NCBI RefSeq assembly: GCF_004153545.1
Contig: NZ_SDVA01000002.1
Location: forward strand, 124,001 to 188,000
DNA: 64,000 bases
Source of the DNA: Serinicoccus sediminis
Lineage (GTDB): Bacteria > Actinomycetota > Actinomycetes > Actinomycetales > Dermatophilaceae
Reading direction: 5' to 3'
Made by a program: the position numbers and the translations under genes. The notes beneath the pieces are model-generated. The model searched no databases. It was not told the DNA's origin and was given only the letters and a program-made list of their open reading frames with translations. Positions within the stretch are counted from its first letter, which is position 1, and each line of letters starts with the position of its first letter. This document shows, piece by piece, positions 57,342 through 64,000 of the stretch.

Positions 57342-58262
57342 TCACCGGGACCGCGATCGGCTCGGCCGGCCCCGTGCGGCCATGGTCACGGCGTTGGCGA
57401 GGACGACGAGCGTCATCCCGACCCACTCGTGCACGGCGAGGAACTGCCCGAGCAGGACCATGCCGACGAGCGCGGCGAGCACCGGGTGGGCGCTCATGGC
57501 GACCCCGAAGACGGCGGCGGGCACCCGCCGCAGGACCAGCAGGTCGAGGGTGTAGGGCACCACCGTCGACAGGACACCCGCTACCACGGCGAGTCCGAGC
57601 GCCGCCGCGGTGAAGCGGTCACCGGCCACCAGCCACACCAGCACCGGGAGGTATGCCGTGGCCGACACCGCGGTCGCGAGCGCGGTGCCCTGCACACCGG
57701 GCAGCGCCGCGCCCACCGAGCGGTTGGCGAGGATGTAGCCGCCCCAGCACGCCGCCGCGGCCAGCCCGAAGGCGATGCCGAGGACGTCGCTGCTCGGTCC
57801 CGGCAGCACGAGGACGTAGACACCCACCCCCGCGAGCACCGCCAGCGCCAGGTCGCGCACCGACCTCGACCCGAGCAGGGCGACGGCCAGCGGCCCGAGG
57901 AACTCCAGGGTGACCGCCAGCCCCAGGCCGATGCGGTCGACGGCGGCGTAGAGGCCGAGGTTCATCCCGGCGAACATCGCCGCCAGCCACGCCACCCGGA
58001 CCCACTGTCCGCGGGTCAGCCGCCGGACGTCCGGCCGGGTGAGCGGCAGCAGGACCGCGGAGGCCACGAGCTGACGGACCGCGACCACCCCGGCCGGGCC
58101 GATCGCCGTGAAGGCGTGGCTGCCCCAGGCCGCGCCCATCTGCGTGCTCGTGGCGGCGGTGAGCATGAGCAGCACGTCGCGCGGGCTGGTGCTCCGTGGC
58201 GTGTCGGCCACGGGCGCGTCGGCCACGGGGGCGGGGGCGGGCTGGGTCTGGCTGACGGACAT
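57342..58262 (-). CDS. EamA/RhtA-like exporter
   Basis: A 306-residue membrane transporter with ten helices in two EamA repeats. The N-terminal 30 residues are a Pro/Ala-rich tail. LGLYAAVDRIGLGLAVTLEFLGPLAVALLGSRS (helix 3-4 region, by blocks) and AACWGGYILANRSVGAALPGVQG (fifth helix) are diagnostic of RhtA, the threonine/homoserine exporter group. ATG at 58262 lies 6 nt after CAGACT, predicting a leaderless transcript. It is divergent from a LysR regulator 68 bp away with a GGCATAC-type dyad between, its likely control. Confidence 0.85.
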   Translation of the reverse strand: MSVSQTQPAPAPVADAPVADTPRSTSPRDVLLMLTAATSTQMGAAWGSHAFTAIGPAGVVAVRQLVASAVLLPLTRPDVRRLTRGQWVRVAWLAAMFAGMNLGLYAAVDRIGLGLAVTLEFLGPLAVALLGSRSVRDLALAVLAGVGVYVLVLPGPSSDVLGIAFGLAAAACWGGYILANRSVGAALPGVQGTALATAVSATAYLPVLVWLVAGDRFTAAALGLAVVAGVLSTVVPYTLDLLVLRRVPAAVFGVAMSAHPVLAALVGMVLLGQFLAVHEWVGMTLVVLANAVTMAARGRPSRSRSR

Positions 58263-58285
58263 GCCCCGAGTCTGCTGACCGCCGA

Positions 58286-58335
58286 GGCATACGAGAAATG
58301 CACGACGCGCACGCTGCATACACTTGTCGTATGCC
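58286..58335. promoter_or_regulatory. LysR-type operator and promoter between exporter and LysR gene
   Basis: GCATAC (58316-58321), 7 bp, GTATGC (58329-58334) is a perfect inverted repeat over the LysR ATG; an outer arm GGCATACGA (58286-58294) faces TCGTATGCC (58327-58335). TACACT at 58319-58324 is a -10 box 6 nt before the ATG. Confidence 0.6.
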
Positions 58336-59194
58336 GACACCGGAGGTCTCGCTGCGCGACCTGCGCTCCTTCCTCGCCGTCGTGGAGGAGGGCACCTTCA
58401 CCGACGCCGCCATCGCCCTGGGCACCACCCAGGCCTCGGTCTCCCGTCACGTCGGCGCCCTGGAGCGCTCGCTCGGGGTGCGGCTGCTGGCGCGCGGTGG
58501 ACGCGTGGTCACCGTGACCACGGCCGGCCGCCGGGTGCTGCGGCACGCCCGGGCGAGCGTCGAGGAGGCGCGGGCCGTGGTCCGCGCCGCGCACGACGAG
58601 GGGCGCGAGGTGCGGGTGGGGTATGCGTGGGCCGCCCTCGGTGAGCACACCGCCACCGTGCAGCGCGAGTGGACCCGCCGGCACCCCGGCTCCGAGCTCA
58701 CCTTCGTCAACACGGCCACCCGCTTCGCCGGGCTCAACGAGGGGACGGTCGACCTGGCGGTCGTGCGCCGTGACCCGGGGGTCTCGCAGATCGCGACGGC
58801 GGTCCTCGGCCGGGAGTCGCGGCGGGCGGCGCTGCCGGCGGAGCACGAGCTGGCGCGGCGGCGCAGCCTGCGCATGGCCGACTTCACGAGCCGGACCGTC
58901 GCCCTGGACACCTCGACCGGCACGACGACGACCGATCTCTGGGCACCCGACCAGGCCCCCGGTGACTACCGCCTGGTGCGGGGCACCGACGAGTGGCTGA
59001 CCGTCATCGCCGCCGGTCACGCCGTCGGCCTCACCTCGGAGGCGACCGCGGCGCAGTACTCCCGCCGCGGGGTCGTCTTCCGGCCGGTCCTCGACGCACC
59101 ACCGGTGGAGGTGCTGCTCATCTGGTGGCGTGAGGACCCGCCCAGCGTGCTCGAGGAGCTCCTGGAGCTGGGCCGCGCAGCCTACGGCGCCTGA
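58331..59194 (+). CDS. LysR family transcriptional regulator
   Basis: A 287-residue LysR protein. HTH residues about 5-60: SLRDLRSFLAVVEEGTFTDAAIALGTTQASVSRHVGALERSLGVRLLARGGRVVTVTTAGRRVL (by blocks). The effector domain begins near 85 (REVRVGYAWAALGEHTATVQREWTRRHPGSELTFVNT). ATG at 58331 chosen: the HTH begins at residue 5, and TACACT lies 6 nt before it (leaderless prediction). It is divergent from the RhtA-like exporter, its probable target. The start codon lies in the putative operator, implying autoregulation. Confidence 0.9.
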   Translation: MPTPEVSLRDLRSFLAVVEEGTFTDAAIALGTTQASVSRHVGALERSLGVRLLARGGRVVTVTTAGRRVLRHARASVEEARAVVRAAHDEGREVRVGYAWAALGEHTATVQREWTRRHPGSELTFVNTATRFAGLNEGTVDLAVVRRDPGVSQIATAVLGRESRRAALPAEHELARRRSLRMADFTSRTVALDTSTGTTTTDLWAPDQAPGDYRLVRGTDEWLTVIAAGHAVGLTSEATAAQYSRRGVVFRPVLDAPPVEVLLIWWREDPPSVLEELLELGRAAYGA

Positions 59195-59333
59195 CCCGGG
59201 TGGTGCGGCCCAGCGTGGTCAGCCCCGACCGGCCGCGGCGGACGAGGTCCTGCTGTGCTGCTCCACACCACTGGGGGACTGCGTCATCGAGGCCTGAGAG
59301 CCTGGTCGCGCATGACGGGGGCATGTCGTCGCC

Positions 59334-59359
59334 GGCTCAGCAGTCGGGTCGGCTGAGCC
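59334..59359 (+). terminator. Possible terminator hairpin after the LysR gene
   Basis: GGCTCAGC (59334-59341) and GCTGAGCC (59352-59359) form a perfect 8-bp stem with a 10-nt loop 140 bp after the LysR stop. No T-tract follows. Confidence 0.4.
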
Positions 59360-59466
59360 TCGCCGAGCCACCGCGGCCGGCGCAGGGCCGCTCGGCTGCA
59401 GCCTCACGAACCTCACGAGCCACTGGCTGCCGGGATATGGCCATCCGCGCGCGTTGTCTCCCGGGC

Positions 59467-59531
59467 GGATGCACATTCCCCCGCAGCGTGCTGCGCGTGG
59501 TGCCCACGTGACGCACGTGGCGGGGACATCC
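59467..59531. repeat. TGCGGGGA dyad element, copy 4
   Basis: GGATGCACATTCCCCCGCA (59467-59485) faces GTGGCGGGGACATCC (59517-59531), with CGTGCTGCGCGTGGTGCCC between as in copies 1 and 3. A CGGGATAT also seen in copy 2 lies upstream. It sits between convergent genes. Confidence 0.7.
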
Positions 59532-59626
59532 AGGTGGGTGACGGCCTGCAGCTCGGTGCGCTCGCGTCCCCACCTGCCCGCCCCGAGGGGTCGCCCCAGG
59601 TGTACCGACCTGTCCGGTCAGGACAC

Positions 59627-60589
59627 CTAGGCCGAGAGGTCCTGCAGCCGCGGGCGCAGCTCCTCGCTGAAGAACCGCATGAAGCCGTCGACGTCCGGCC
59701 CGGCGTTGATGAGCGCGAGGTGGTCGAAGCCCGCGTCGGCGAACTGCCGCACGACCTCCAGGTGGCGCTCCACGTCGGGGCCGCAGGCGAAGACCTCGCG
59801 CATCGAGTCCGGGGTGATGAACTGCGTGGCGGCGTCGAAGTGGGGCGGGTTGGGGAGCTCGCTGTTGACCCGCCAGCTGCCGAGCCCGAAGCGGAACATC
59901 CGGTGCGCCGACTCGGCCGCTGTCTGCTCGTCCGGGGCCCAGGCGAGCGGCACCTCGTTGTAGCGCGGGCCGGACCCACCGGCCTGCTCGAAGGCCTCGA
60001 TGAGCGAGGCGTCCGGGTCGGTCGCGAAGATCCCGTCGCCCTGCTCCGCGGCCACGCGCGCCGCCTGTGGTCCGCCGATGGCCACGACGATGTCCGGCAA
60101 CGTCTCGGGCAGGTCGAAGACGCGGGCGTCCTCGATGGTGAGGAACTCCCCGCGGTAGGAGTGGTAGCCGCCCTGCCAGAGCAGACGGATGATCTCCAGA
60201 GCCTCGCGCAGCATCTGGTGGCGGTCGCGCACCTCGGGCCAGCCCTGACCGACGACGTGCTCGTTGAGCCGCTCGCCCGACCCCACCCCGAGGGTGAAGC
60301 GGCCCCCGGAGAGGATCTGGGTGGTCGCCGCGGCCTGCGCGATGATCGCCGGGTGGTAGCGGATCGTCGGGCAGGTCACCCCGGTCGCGATGCGCAGACG
60401 GTCGGTCGACGCGGCGATCGCGGCCAGCACCGACCACGCGAAGGGCGAGTGCTCGTGCTCGGGCAGCCAGGGGTGGAAGTGGTCGCTGATCTCGACGAAG
60501 TCGAAGCCGGCCCGTTCGGCCTCCACGGCCTGCCGCACGAGCTCGGTGGGAGAGAAGTTCTCGGCGAACAGCTTGAATCCGATCTGCAT
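59627..60589 (-). CDS. LLM class F420-dependent oxidoreductase
   Basis: A 320-residue luciferase-like enzyme of the F420-dependent glucose-6-phosphate dehydrogenase-like group. MQIGFKLFAENFSPTELVRQAVEAERAGFDFVEISDHFHPW (by blocks) is typical, with the F420-binding strand ATGVTCPTIRYHPAIIAQAAATTQILSGGRFTLGVGSGERLNEHVVG. The SDHFHPW and GSGERLNEHVVG motifs are shared with FGD. Whether it oxidises a sugar phosphate or another alcohol is not clear. ATG at 60589. It is divergent from the stress block that follows and convergent with the LysR gene. Confidence 0.86.
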   Translation of the reverse strand: MQIGFKLFAENFSPTELVRQAVEAERAGFDFVEISDHFHPWLPEHEHSPFAWSVLAAIAASTDRLRIATGVTCPTIRYHPAIIAQAAATTQILSGGRFTLGVGSGERLNEHVVGQGWPEVRDRHQMLREALEIIRLLWQGGYHSYRGEFLTIEDARVFDLPETLPDIVVAIGGPQAARVAAEQGDGIFATDPDASLIEAFEQAGGSGPRYNEVPLAWAPDEQTAAESAHRMFRFGLGSWRVNSELPNPPHFDAATQFITPDSMREVFACGPDVERHLEVVRQFADAGFDHLALINAGPDVDGFMRFFSEELRPRLQDLSA

Positions 60590-60671
60590 GGCTCCAGCCT
60601 ATGAGCCGCGCCCCCCGGCCGCGCGGCGTGCCGCCACGGGGCTGGGCGGGGCGTGCGGTGAAGGCCTGTGC

Positions 60672-60698
60672 GGAAACAACCGCGGCGCCGGGACGTTG
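60672..60698 (+). promoter_or_regulatory. SigR/SigH-like promoter upstream of the stress block
   Basis: GGAAA (60672-60676), exactly 18 bp, GTTG (60695-60698): the layout GGAA-N18-GTT of actinobacterial thiol- or heat-stress sigma factors (SigR/SigH). It lies 43 bp before the MT0933-like gene, and the genes beyond are katE and a general-stress-type SDR. Confidence 0.5.
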
Positions 60699-60740
60699 AA
60701 GCGGTGACAGGTCCGCCATACCCCGAGCAGAGGACGAGAC

Positions 60741-60986
60741 ATGCCGTTCCGCAAGATCGCCGCCCTGGGCGCCGCCGCCGACGCGGCCCGCCGCTTCGCC
60801 CGCAAGGACCCGCAGAAGACGCAGTCCTACCTCGACAAGGCCGCCGACTTCGCGGACCGGCAGACGAAGGGGAAGTACACCAGCCAGATCCGCTCCGTCT
60901 CCGACAAGGCCGGTCAGGCGGCCCTGGGTGACGAGGGCCGCCCCGGCCCGGGCGACGAGGACCGGCCGGGAGGCTCACGCCCCTGA
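60741..60986 (+). CDS. MT0933-like (antitoxin-family) small protein
   Basis: An 81-residue charged protein similar to the MT0933/Rv0909 antitoxin family: FARKDPQKTQSYLDKAADFADRQTKGKYTSQIRSVSDKAGQAALGDEG (by blocks) follows the family's DKAGDFxDEKTGGKYxxQI pattern. The tail is Gly/Pro/Asp-rich. The usual toxin partner (Rv0910-like SRPBCC) is not adjacent, so it may be orphan or a stress protein. It lies between a SigR-like promoter and katE on the same strand. ATG at 60741 with the GAGCAGAGGACGAGAC leader. Confidence 0.75.
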   Translation: MPFRKIAALGAAADAARRFARKDPQKTQSYLDKAADFADRQTKGKYTSQIRSVSDKAGQAALGDEGRPGPGDEDRPGGSRP

Positions 60987-61111
60987 GCCCCGCCCGCGCG
61001 TGGCGGATGAGCGCGCGGGACCCCCCTCAGGGTGGTTAGCGTCGAGGGAGTTCCACGTCGCCGGCTGCCGAGGTCGACGCGTACGCACGCCCGACCCCCG
61101 AGGAGACCGCC

Positions 61112-63307
61112 ATGGGCCCCAGCGAGCACGACGCCACCGTCCCCGCAGCGCACCGGCACGAGCCGGCAGCTCCCTCCTACCCCCCGGCGCCGGAGGTGCC
61201 CCGCCCGCCGAGCCCCAGCACCGCGGGGCAGGCCGCCGACAACGCGCTCTACACCGACCGCACCGAGCCGGGGCAGGGGGGCGAGCTGCATCAGCAGCCC
61301 GGACCCGACCAGGAGGTCCTGACCACGGCACAAGGGGTGCCGCTCGCCGACGACCAGAACTCTCTCAAGGCCGGTGACCGCGGCCCGACCCTGCTCGAGG
61401 ACTTCGCGCTGCGCGAGAAGATCTTCCACTTCGACCACGAGCGCATCCCGGAGCGGGTGGTCCACGCCCGCGGGTACGGCGCGCACGGCACGTTCACCGC
61501 GACCGAGGACCTCTCCGACCTGACCTGCGCCTCGCTCTTCGCCGAGGCGGGCAAGCAGACCCCGGTCTTCGTCCGCTTCTCGACCGTCGCGGGCAACCTG
61601 GGGTCGTTCGACCTCGCGCGCGACGTGCGCGGCTTCGCGACGAAGTTCTACACCGACGAGGGCAACTGGGACCTCGTCGGCAACAACATCCCCGTCTTCT
61701 TCGTCCAGGACGCGGTGAAGTTCCCCGACCTCGTCCACGCCGTCAAGGAGGAGCAGGACCGCGGCTGGCCGCAGGCCCAGTCCGCGCACGACACCTTCTG
61801 GGACTTCGCCAGCCTCATGCCCGAGTCCACGCACATGCTGCTGTGGCAGATGTCGGACCGCACCATCCCACGGTCCTTCCGCTTCATGCAGGGCTTCGGC
61901 GTGCACACCTTCCGGATGGTCGACGCGGACGGCCGCAGCACCTACGTGAAGTTCCACTGGGTGCCCCGGCAGGGCCTGCAGTCCGTGGTGTGGAACGAGG
62001 CCGTGAAGATCAACGGGGCCGACCCCGACTTCCACCGCCGTGACCTGTGGCAGGCCATCAACAACGGGGACCTGCCGGAGTGGGACCTCGCCGTGCAGAC
62101 CTTCGACGACGAGTTCGCCGACCAGTTCGAGTTCGACGTGCTCGACTCGACCAAGATCATCCCGGAGGAGCAGGTGCCGCTGCGCGTCATCGGGACCATG
62201 CGCCTGGAGCGGGTGGTGGACAACGTCTTCAGCGAGACCGAGCAGGTCGCCTTCTGCACCCAGAACATCGTGCGCGGCCTCGACTTCACCAACGACCCGC
62301 TGCTGCAGGGCCGCAACTTCTCCTACCTGGACACCCAGCTCAAGCGGCTGGGCAGCCCCAACTTCACCCAGCTGCCCATCAACGCCCCCCGGTGCCCGGT
62401 GGCGCACTTCCAGCGGGACGGGCACATGCAGACCGGCGCGCAGTCCGGCCGTGCCACCTACGAGCCGAACTCCTTCACCGGGGCGGCGGCCGGTCCCCGG
62501 GCCGACGCCGAGCGGGGCTACCGCAGCGTGGCCCGGCACGAGAGCGGCGACACCCGTCGCGTCCGCCCGGAGTCCTTCGCCGACCACTACTCCCAGGCGG
62601 GGCAGTTCTGGCGCAGCCAGAGCGCGACCGAGCAGCAGCACATCCGGATGGCCTTCGTCTTCGAGCTCTCCAAGTGCGAGATCCCGCAGATCCGGACCCG
62701 CGTGGTGGCCAACCTGCGCAACGTCGACGAGGGACTCGCCGCAGCGGTCGCCGACGGCCTGGGGATGGACCTGCCCGAGGCGACGCCGCCGCACGCGCAG
62801 CCGAACCACGACCTGCCCGACTCGCCGGCACTGAGCATGATGTCGCGGGCACCGCAGAGCTTCGCCGGACGCAAGCTCGGGGTCCTCGTCACCGACGGCG
62901 TGGACGCCCAGGTCCTGGACGGCCTGCGCGAGACCTTCGAGCAGGGCGGTGCCCTCGTCGAGACGATCGGCCTCAAGGTCGGCGGGGTCACCCTCGCCGA
63001 CGGCGAGCGCCGACCGGTGGACCACAAGATCGACGGAGCACCCTCGGTCCTCTTCGACGCCGTAGCGCTGCTGGGCGCGGACGGTGCCGCCGACGAGCTC
63101 GCCGGGCACCCCGCGACCCGTGACTTCGTCTCGGACGCCTTCAGCCACTACAAGGTCATCGGCCACCTGCCCGGCGCCCAGGCGTTGCTGCGGGCCGGTG
63201 GCATCGACGGCAGCCTCGACGAGGCGTGCCTGGACCTCAGCGACGCCACGTCCCAGGACTTCCTCGAGGCCTGCGGCGCGCTGCGCCACTGGGCCCGCGA
63301 CGTCTGA
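61112..63307 (+). CDS. katE: Large-subunit monofunctional catalase (HPII/KatE type)
   Basis: A 731-residue large clade-2 catalase that decomposes hydrogen peroxide. An 80-residue Pro-rich N-tail precedes the core. Distal His is in [16 protein letters not shown] (near 111-126), the distal Asn in [20 protein letters not shown] (near 188), and the proximal Tyr in [19 protein letters not shown] (near 406). After about 570 comes the DJ-1/glutamine-amidotransferase-like C-terminal domain ([19 protein letters not shown] ...), which large catalases need for stability. ATG at 61112 follows GAGGAGACC. It is followed 32 bp later by an SDR gene, likely the same operon. Confidence 0.94.
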   Translation: MGPSEHDATVPAAHRHEPAAPSYPPAPEVPRPPSPSTAGQAADNALYTDRTEPGQGGELHQQPGPDQEVLTTAQGVPLADDQNSLKAGDRGPTLLEDFALREKIFHFDHERIPERVVHARGYGAHGTFTATEDLSDLTCASLFAEAGKQTPVFVRFSTVAGNLGSFDLARDVRGFATKFYTDEGNWDLVGNNIPVFFVQDAVKFPDLVHAVKEEQDRGWPQAQSAHDTFWDFASLMPESTHMLLWQMSDRTIPRSFRFMQGFGVHTFRMVDADGRSTYVKFHWVPRQGLQSVVWNEAVKINGADPDFHRRDLWQAINNGDLPEWDLAVQTFDDEFADQFEFDVLDSTKIIPEEQVPLRVIGTMRLERVVDNVFSETEQVAFCTQNIVRGLDFTNDPLLQGRNFSYLDTQLKRLGSPNFTQLPINAPRCPVAHFQRDGHMQTGAQSGRATYEPNSFTGAAAGPRADAERGYRSVARHESGDTRRVRPESFADHYSQAGQFWRSQSATEQQHIRMAFVFELSKCEIPQIRTRVVANLRNVDEGLAAAVADGLGMDLPEATPPHAQPNHDLPDSPALSMMSRAPQSFAGRKLGVLVTDGVDAQVLDGLRETFEQGGALVETIGLKVGGVTLADGERRPVDHKIDGAPSVLFDAVALLGADGAADELAGHPATRDFVSDAFSHYKVIGHLPGAQALLRAGGIDGSLDEACLDLSDATSQDFLEACGALRHWARDV

Positions 63308-63339
63308 AGCCGACCACCCCGTCCGCACGGAGGAGAACC

Positions 63340-64000
63340 ATGACCCGAGCAGACCTGTCCTCGCTCCCCGGCCAGCACCAGGACTGGCCCGGCACCGTCG
63401 CCGACCTCGACCCGCAGCCCGACCACGGCGAGCACTCCTGGACGGGCCGGGACCGCCTCCCGGGGCGCCGGGCGCTCATCACCGGCGGCGACTCCGGGAT
63501 CGGGCGGGCCGTCGCGCTCACCTTCGCCAAGGAGGGCGCCGCCGTCGCGGTGGCGCACCTGCCGGAGGAGCAGGCGGACGCCGAGCGCACCCGGCAGCTG
63601 GTCGAGGAGGCCGGGGGCACGTGTCACCTGTTCCCCGTCGACCTGCGGGACCGTGAGGCCAACGAGCAGGTCGCGCAGGACGCCGTCGGGGCCCTCGGCG
63701 GGCTGGACGTGCTCGTCGCCAACGCGGCCTACCAGATGACCCACGACCTGCTCGAGGACTTCCCGCCCGAGCAGGTCGAGCGGACCTTCGCGACCAACGT
63801 CTTCTCGCCGTTCTGGCTGGTGCGGGCGTTGGCCGACGAGCTGAGCCCCGGCGGGTCGGTCATCGTCACGACCAGCATCCAGGCCTACTCGCCGTCGGAC
63901 CACCTGCTCGACTACGCCGCCACCAAGGCCGCGCTCAACAACCTCGTGGTCAACCTGGCCGCCGAGCTGGGGCAGCGTGGCGTGCGGGTGAACGCCGTGG
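63340..64000 (+). CDS. SDR family oxidoreductase, general stress type (cut by window end)
   Basis: About 220 residues of a short-chain dehydrogenase resembling Bacillus YdaD/YhdF and E. coli YghA. An N-terminal extension (HQDWPGTVADLDPQPDHGEHSWTGRDRLPGRRALITGGDSGIGRAVALTFAKEGAAVAV, by blocks) is typical of this stress group; TGGDSGIGRA is the cofactor loop (NADP type suggested by GDSG). Catalytic Ser is in SVIVTTSIQAYSPSDHLLDYAATKAAL, with Y-x-x-x-K as YAATK (near 194). Substrate is unknown. GAGGAGAACC precedes ATG at 63340. The gene continues beyond 64000, downstream of katE. Confidence 0.88.
   Translation, partial: MTRADLSSLPGQHQDWPGTVADLDPQPDHGEHSWTGRDRLPGRRALITGGDSGIGRAVALTFAKEGAAVAVAHLPEEQADAERTRQLVEEAGGTCHLFPVDLRDREANEQVAQDAVGALGGLDVLVANAAYQMTHDLLEDFPPEQVERTFATNVFSPFWLVRALADELSPGGSVIVTTSIQAYSPSDHLLDYAATKAALNNLVVNLAAELGQRGVRVNAV

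Larger units (their letters stand above)
968..58335. repeat. Dispersed octamer GGCATACC/GGTATGCC
   Basis: By eye I count about 58 copies of the 7-mer GGCATAC/GTATGCC between 968 and 58335, about 42 of them full octamers, spread evenly, both orientations near equal, in genes and spacers. Examples: 968, 4341, 5853, 9920, 13311, 15944, 22032, 27328, 34252, 36127, 43145, 48234, 53793, 58329. Inside genes it appears in all three phases. Confidence 0.85.
59195..59626. other. Spacer with terminator-like hairpin and dyad element
   Basis: A 432-bp region between convergent genes. It holds a hairpin (59334-59359) and the fourth dyad element (59467-59531). No gene is supported. Confidence 0.6.

Noticed and set aside
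968-58335. GGCATACC as a polar chromosome-segregation (KOPS-like) signal
   Set aside because: The two orientations are nearly equal across the window, whereas such signals are strongly strand-biased.
1-64000. tRNA, rRNA, riboswitches, prophage or a biosynthetic cluster
   Set aside because: Scanning both strands I saw no cloverleaf-like or rRNA-like sequence, no phage or transposase genes and no secondary-metabolite cluster. A tRNAscan/Rfam search would be the decisive check.

Overview
The window is very GC-rich (roughly 73% G+C by eye), densely coded DNA of a Gram-positive actinobacterium. Evidence: GC-ending codons, many 4-nt ATGA/GTGA stop-start overlaps, actinobacterial families (F420-linked LLM and PPOX oxidoreductases, DUF2461, DUF5996, MT0933-type antitoxin, DinB/DUF664) and many leaderless-looking promoters. 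The gene mix fits Intrasporangiaceae/Ornithinimicrobiaceae; that placement is inference. I see no rRNA, tRNA, insertion sequence, prophage, CRISPR array or biosynthetic cluster. It reads as ordinary chromosome.

Layout. 1-770 (minus): 5'-part of cysH behind a leaderless cysteine-rich leader peptide. 1005-3163 (plus): YtrA-type GntR regulator, ABC ATPase and permease behind a perfect 30-bp dyad. 3395-5311: divergent EamA exporter/LysR pair. 5304-7566 (minus): ArsR-SRPBCC pair and a homocysteine S-methyltransferase-like enzyme. 7709-10838 (minus): YcaQ-type protein, TfoX remnant, DinB protein, formaldehyde dehydrogenase. 11016-14080: M50-like membrane peptidase, sulfotransferase, PspC, DUF2087 and GAP proteins. 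14186-17619: divergent citrate synthase pair, one with an N-terminal HTH, then galM. 17669-20846 (minus): TetR-ABC efflux operon. 20925-24507: rhomboid, LLM oxidoreductase, MarR/MFS pair. 24595-29467: VOC protein, SDR, lactonase, GH13 enzyme, AMIN-like secreted protein. 29608-38917: FadH, PPOX, Sm_multidrug/TetR pair, P-loop kinase, methyltransferase, DUF2461 with an ASCH/HhH-like protein, DUF5996, lamin-tail protein, YrhK. 38958-44010 (minus): HlyIII, hydrolase and a three-subunit PaoABC-like molybdenum hydroxylase. 44143-50999: DUF899, AbiEi/DUF559-like, CrtA-like, PPOX, beta-lactamase-fold hydrolase and a glutaminase-STAS-cNBD fusion. 51080-59194: serpin-like protein, SulP transporter, hydrolases, disulfide oxidoreductase, RhtA-like exporter/LysR pair. 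59627-64000: F420 oxidoreductase, then a stress-like block (MT0933-type protein, KatE catalase, SDR) behind a SigR/SigH-like promoter.

The unusual content lies mostly outside the genes. (1) The octamer GGCATACC/GGTATGCC is scattered at about 20 times chance frequency through genes and spacers, in all codon phases, forcing rare codons. (2) A 68-bp intergenic element with ends CCTGAGCAGAGAA/TTCTCTGCTCAGG occurs five times, always exactly 68 bp. (3) A second dyad family built on TGCGGGGA...TCCCCGCA occurs in four gene-end spacers. (4) Two 22-bp tandem arrays 48 kb apart have related repeat units. These are the best candidates for something undescribed. The operons themselves are recognisable, with several clear operator dyads and many start codons placed 6-7 nt after a TAnnnT box.
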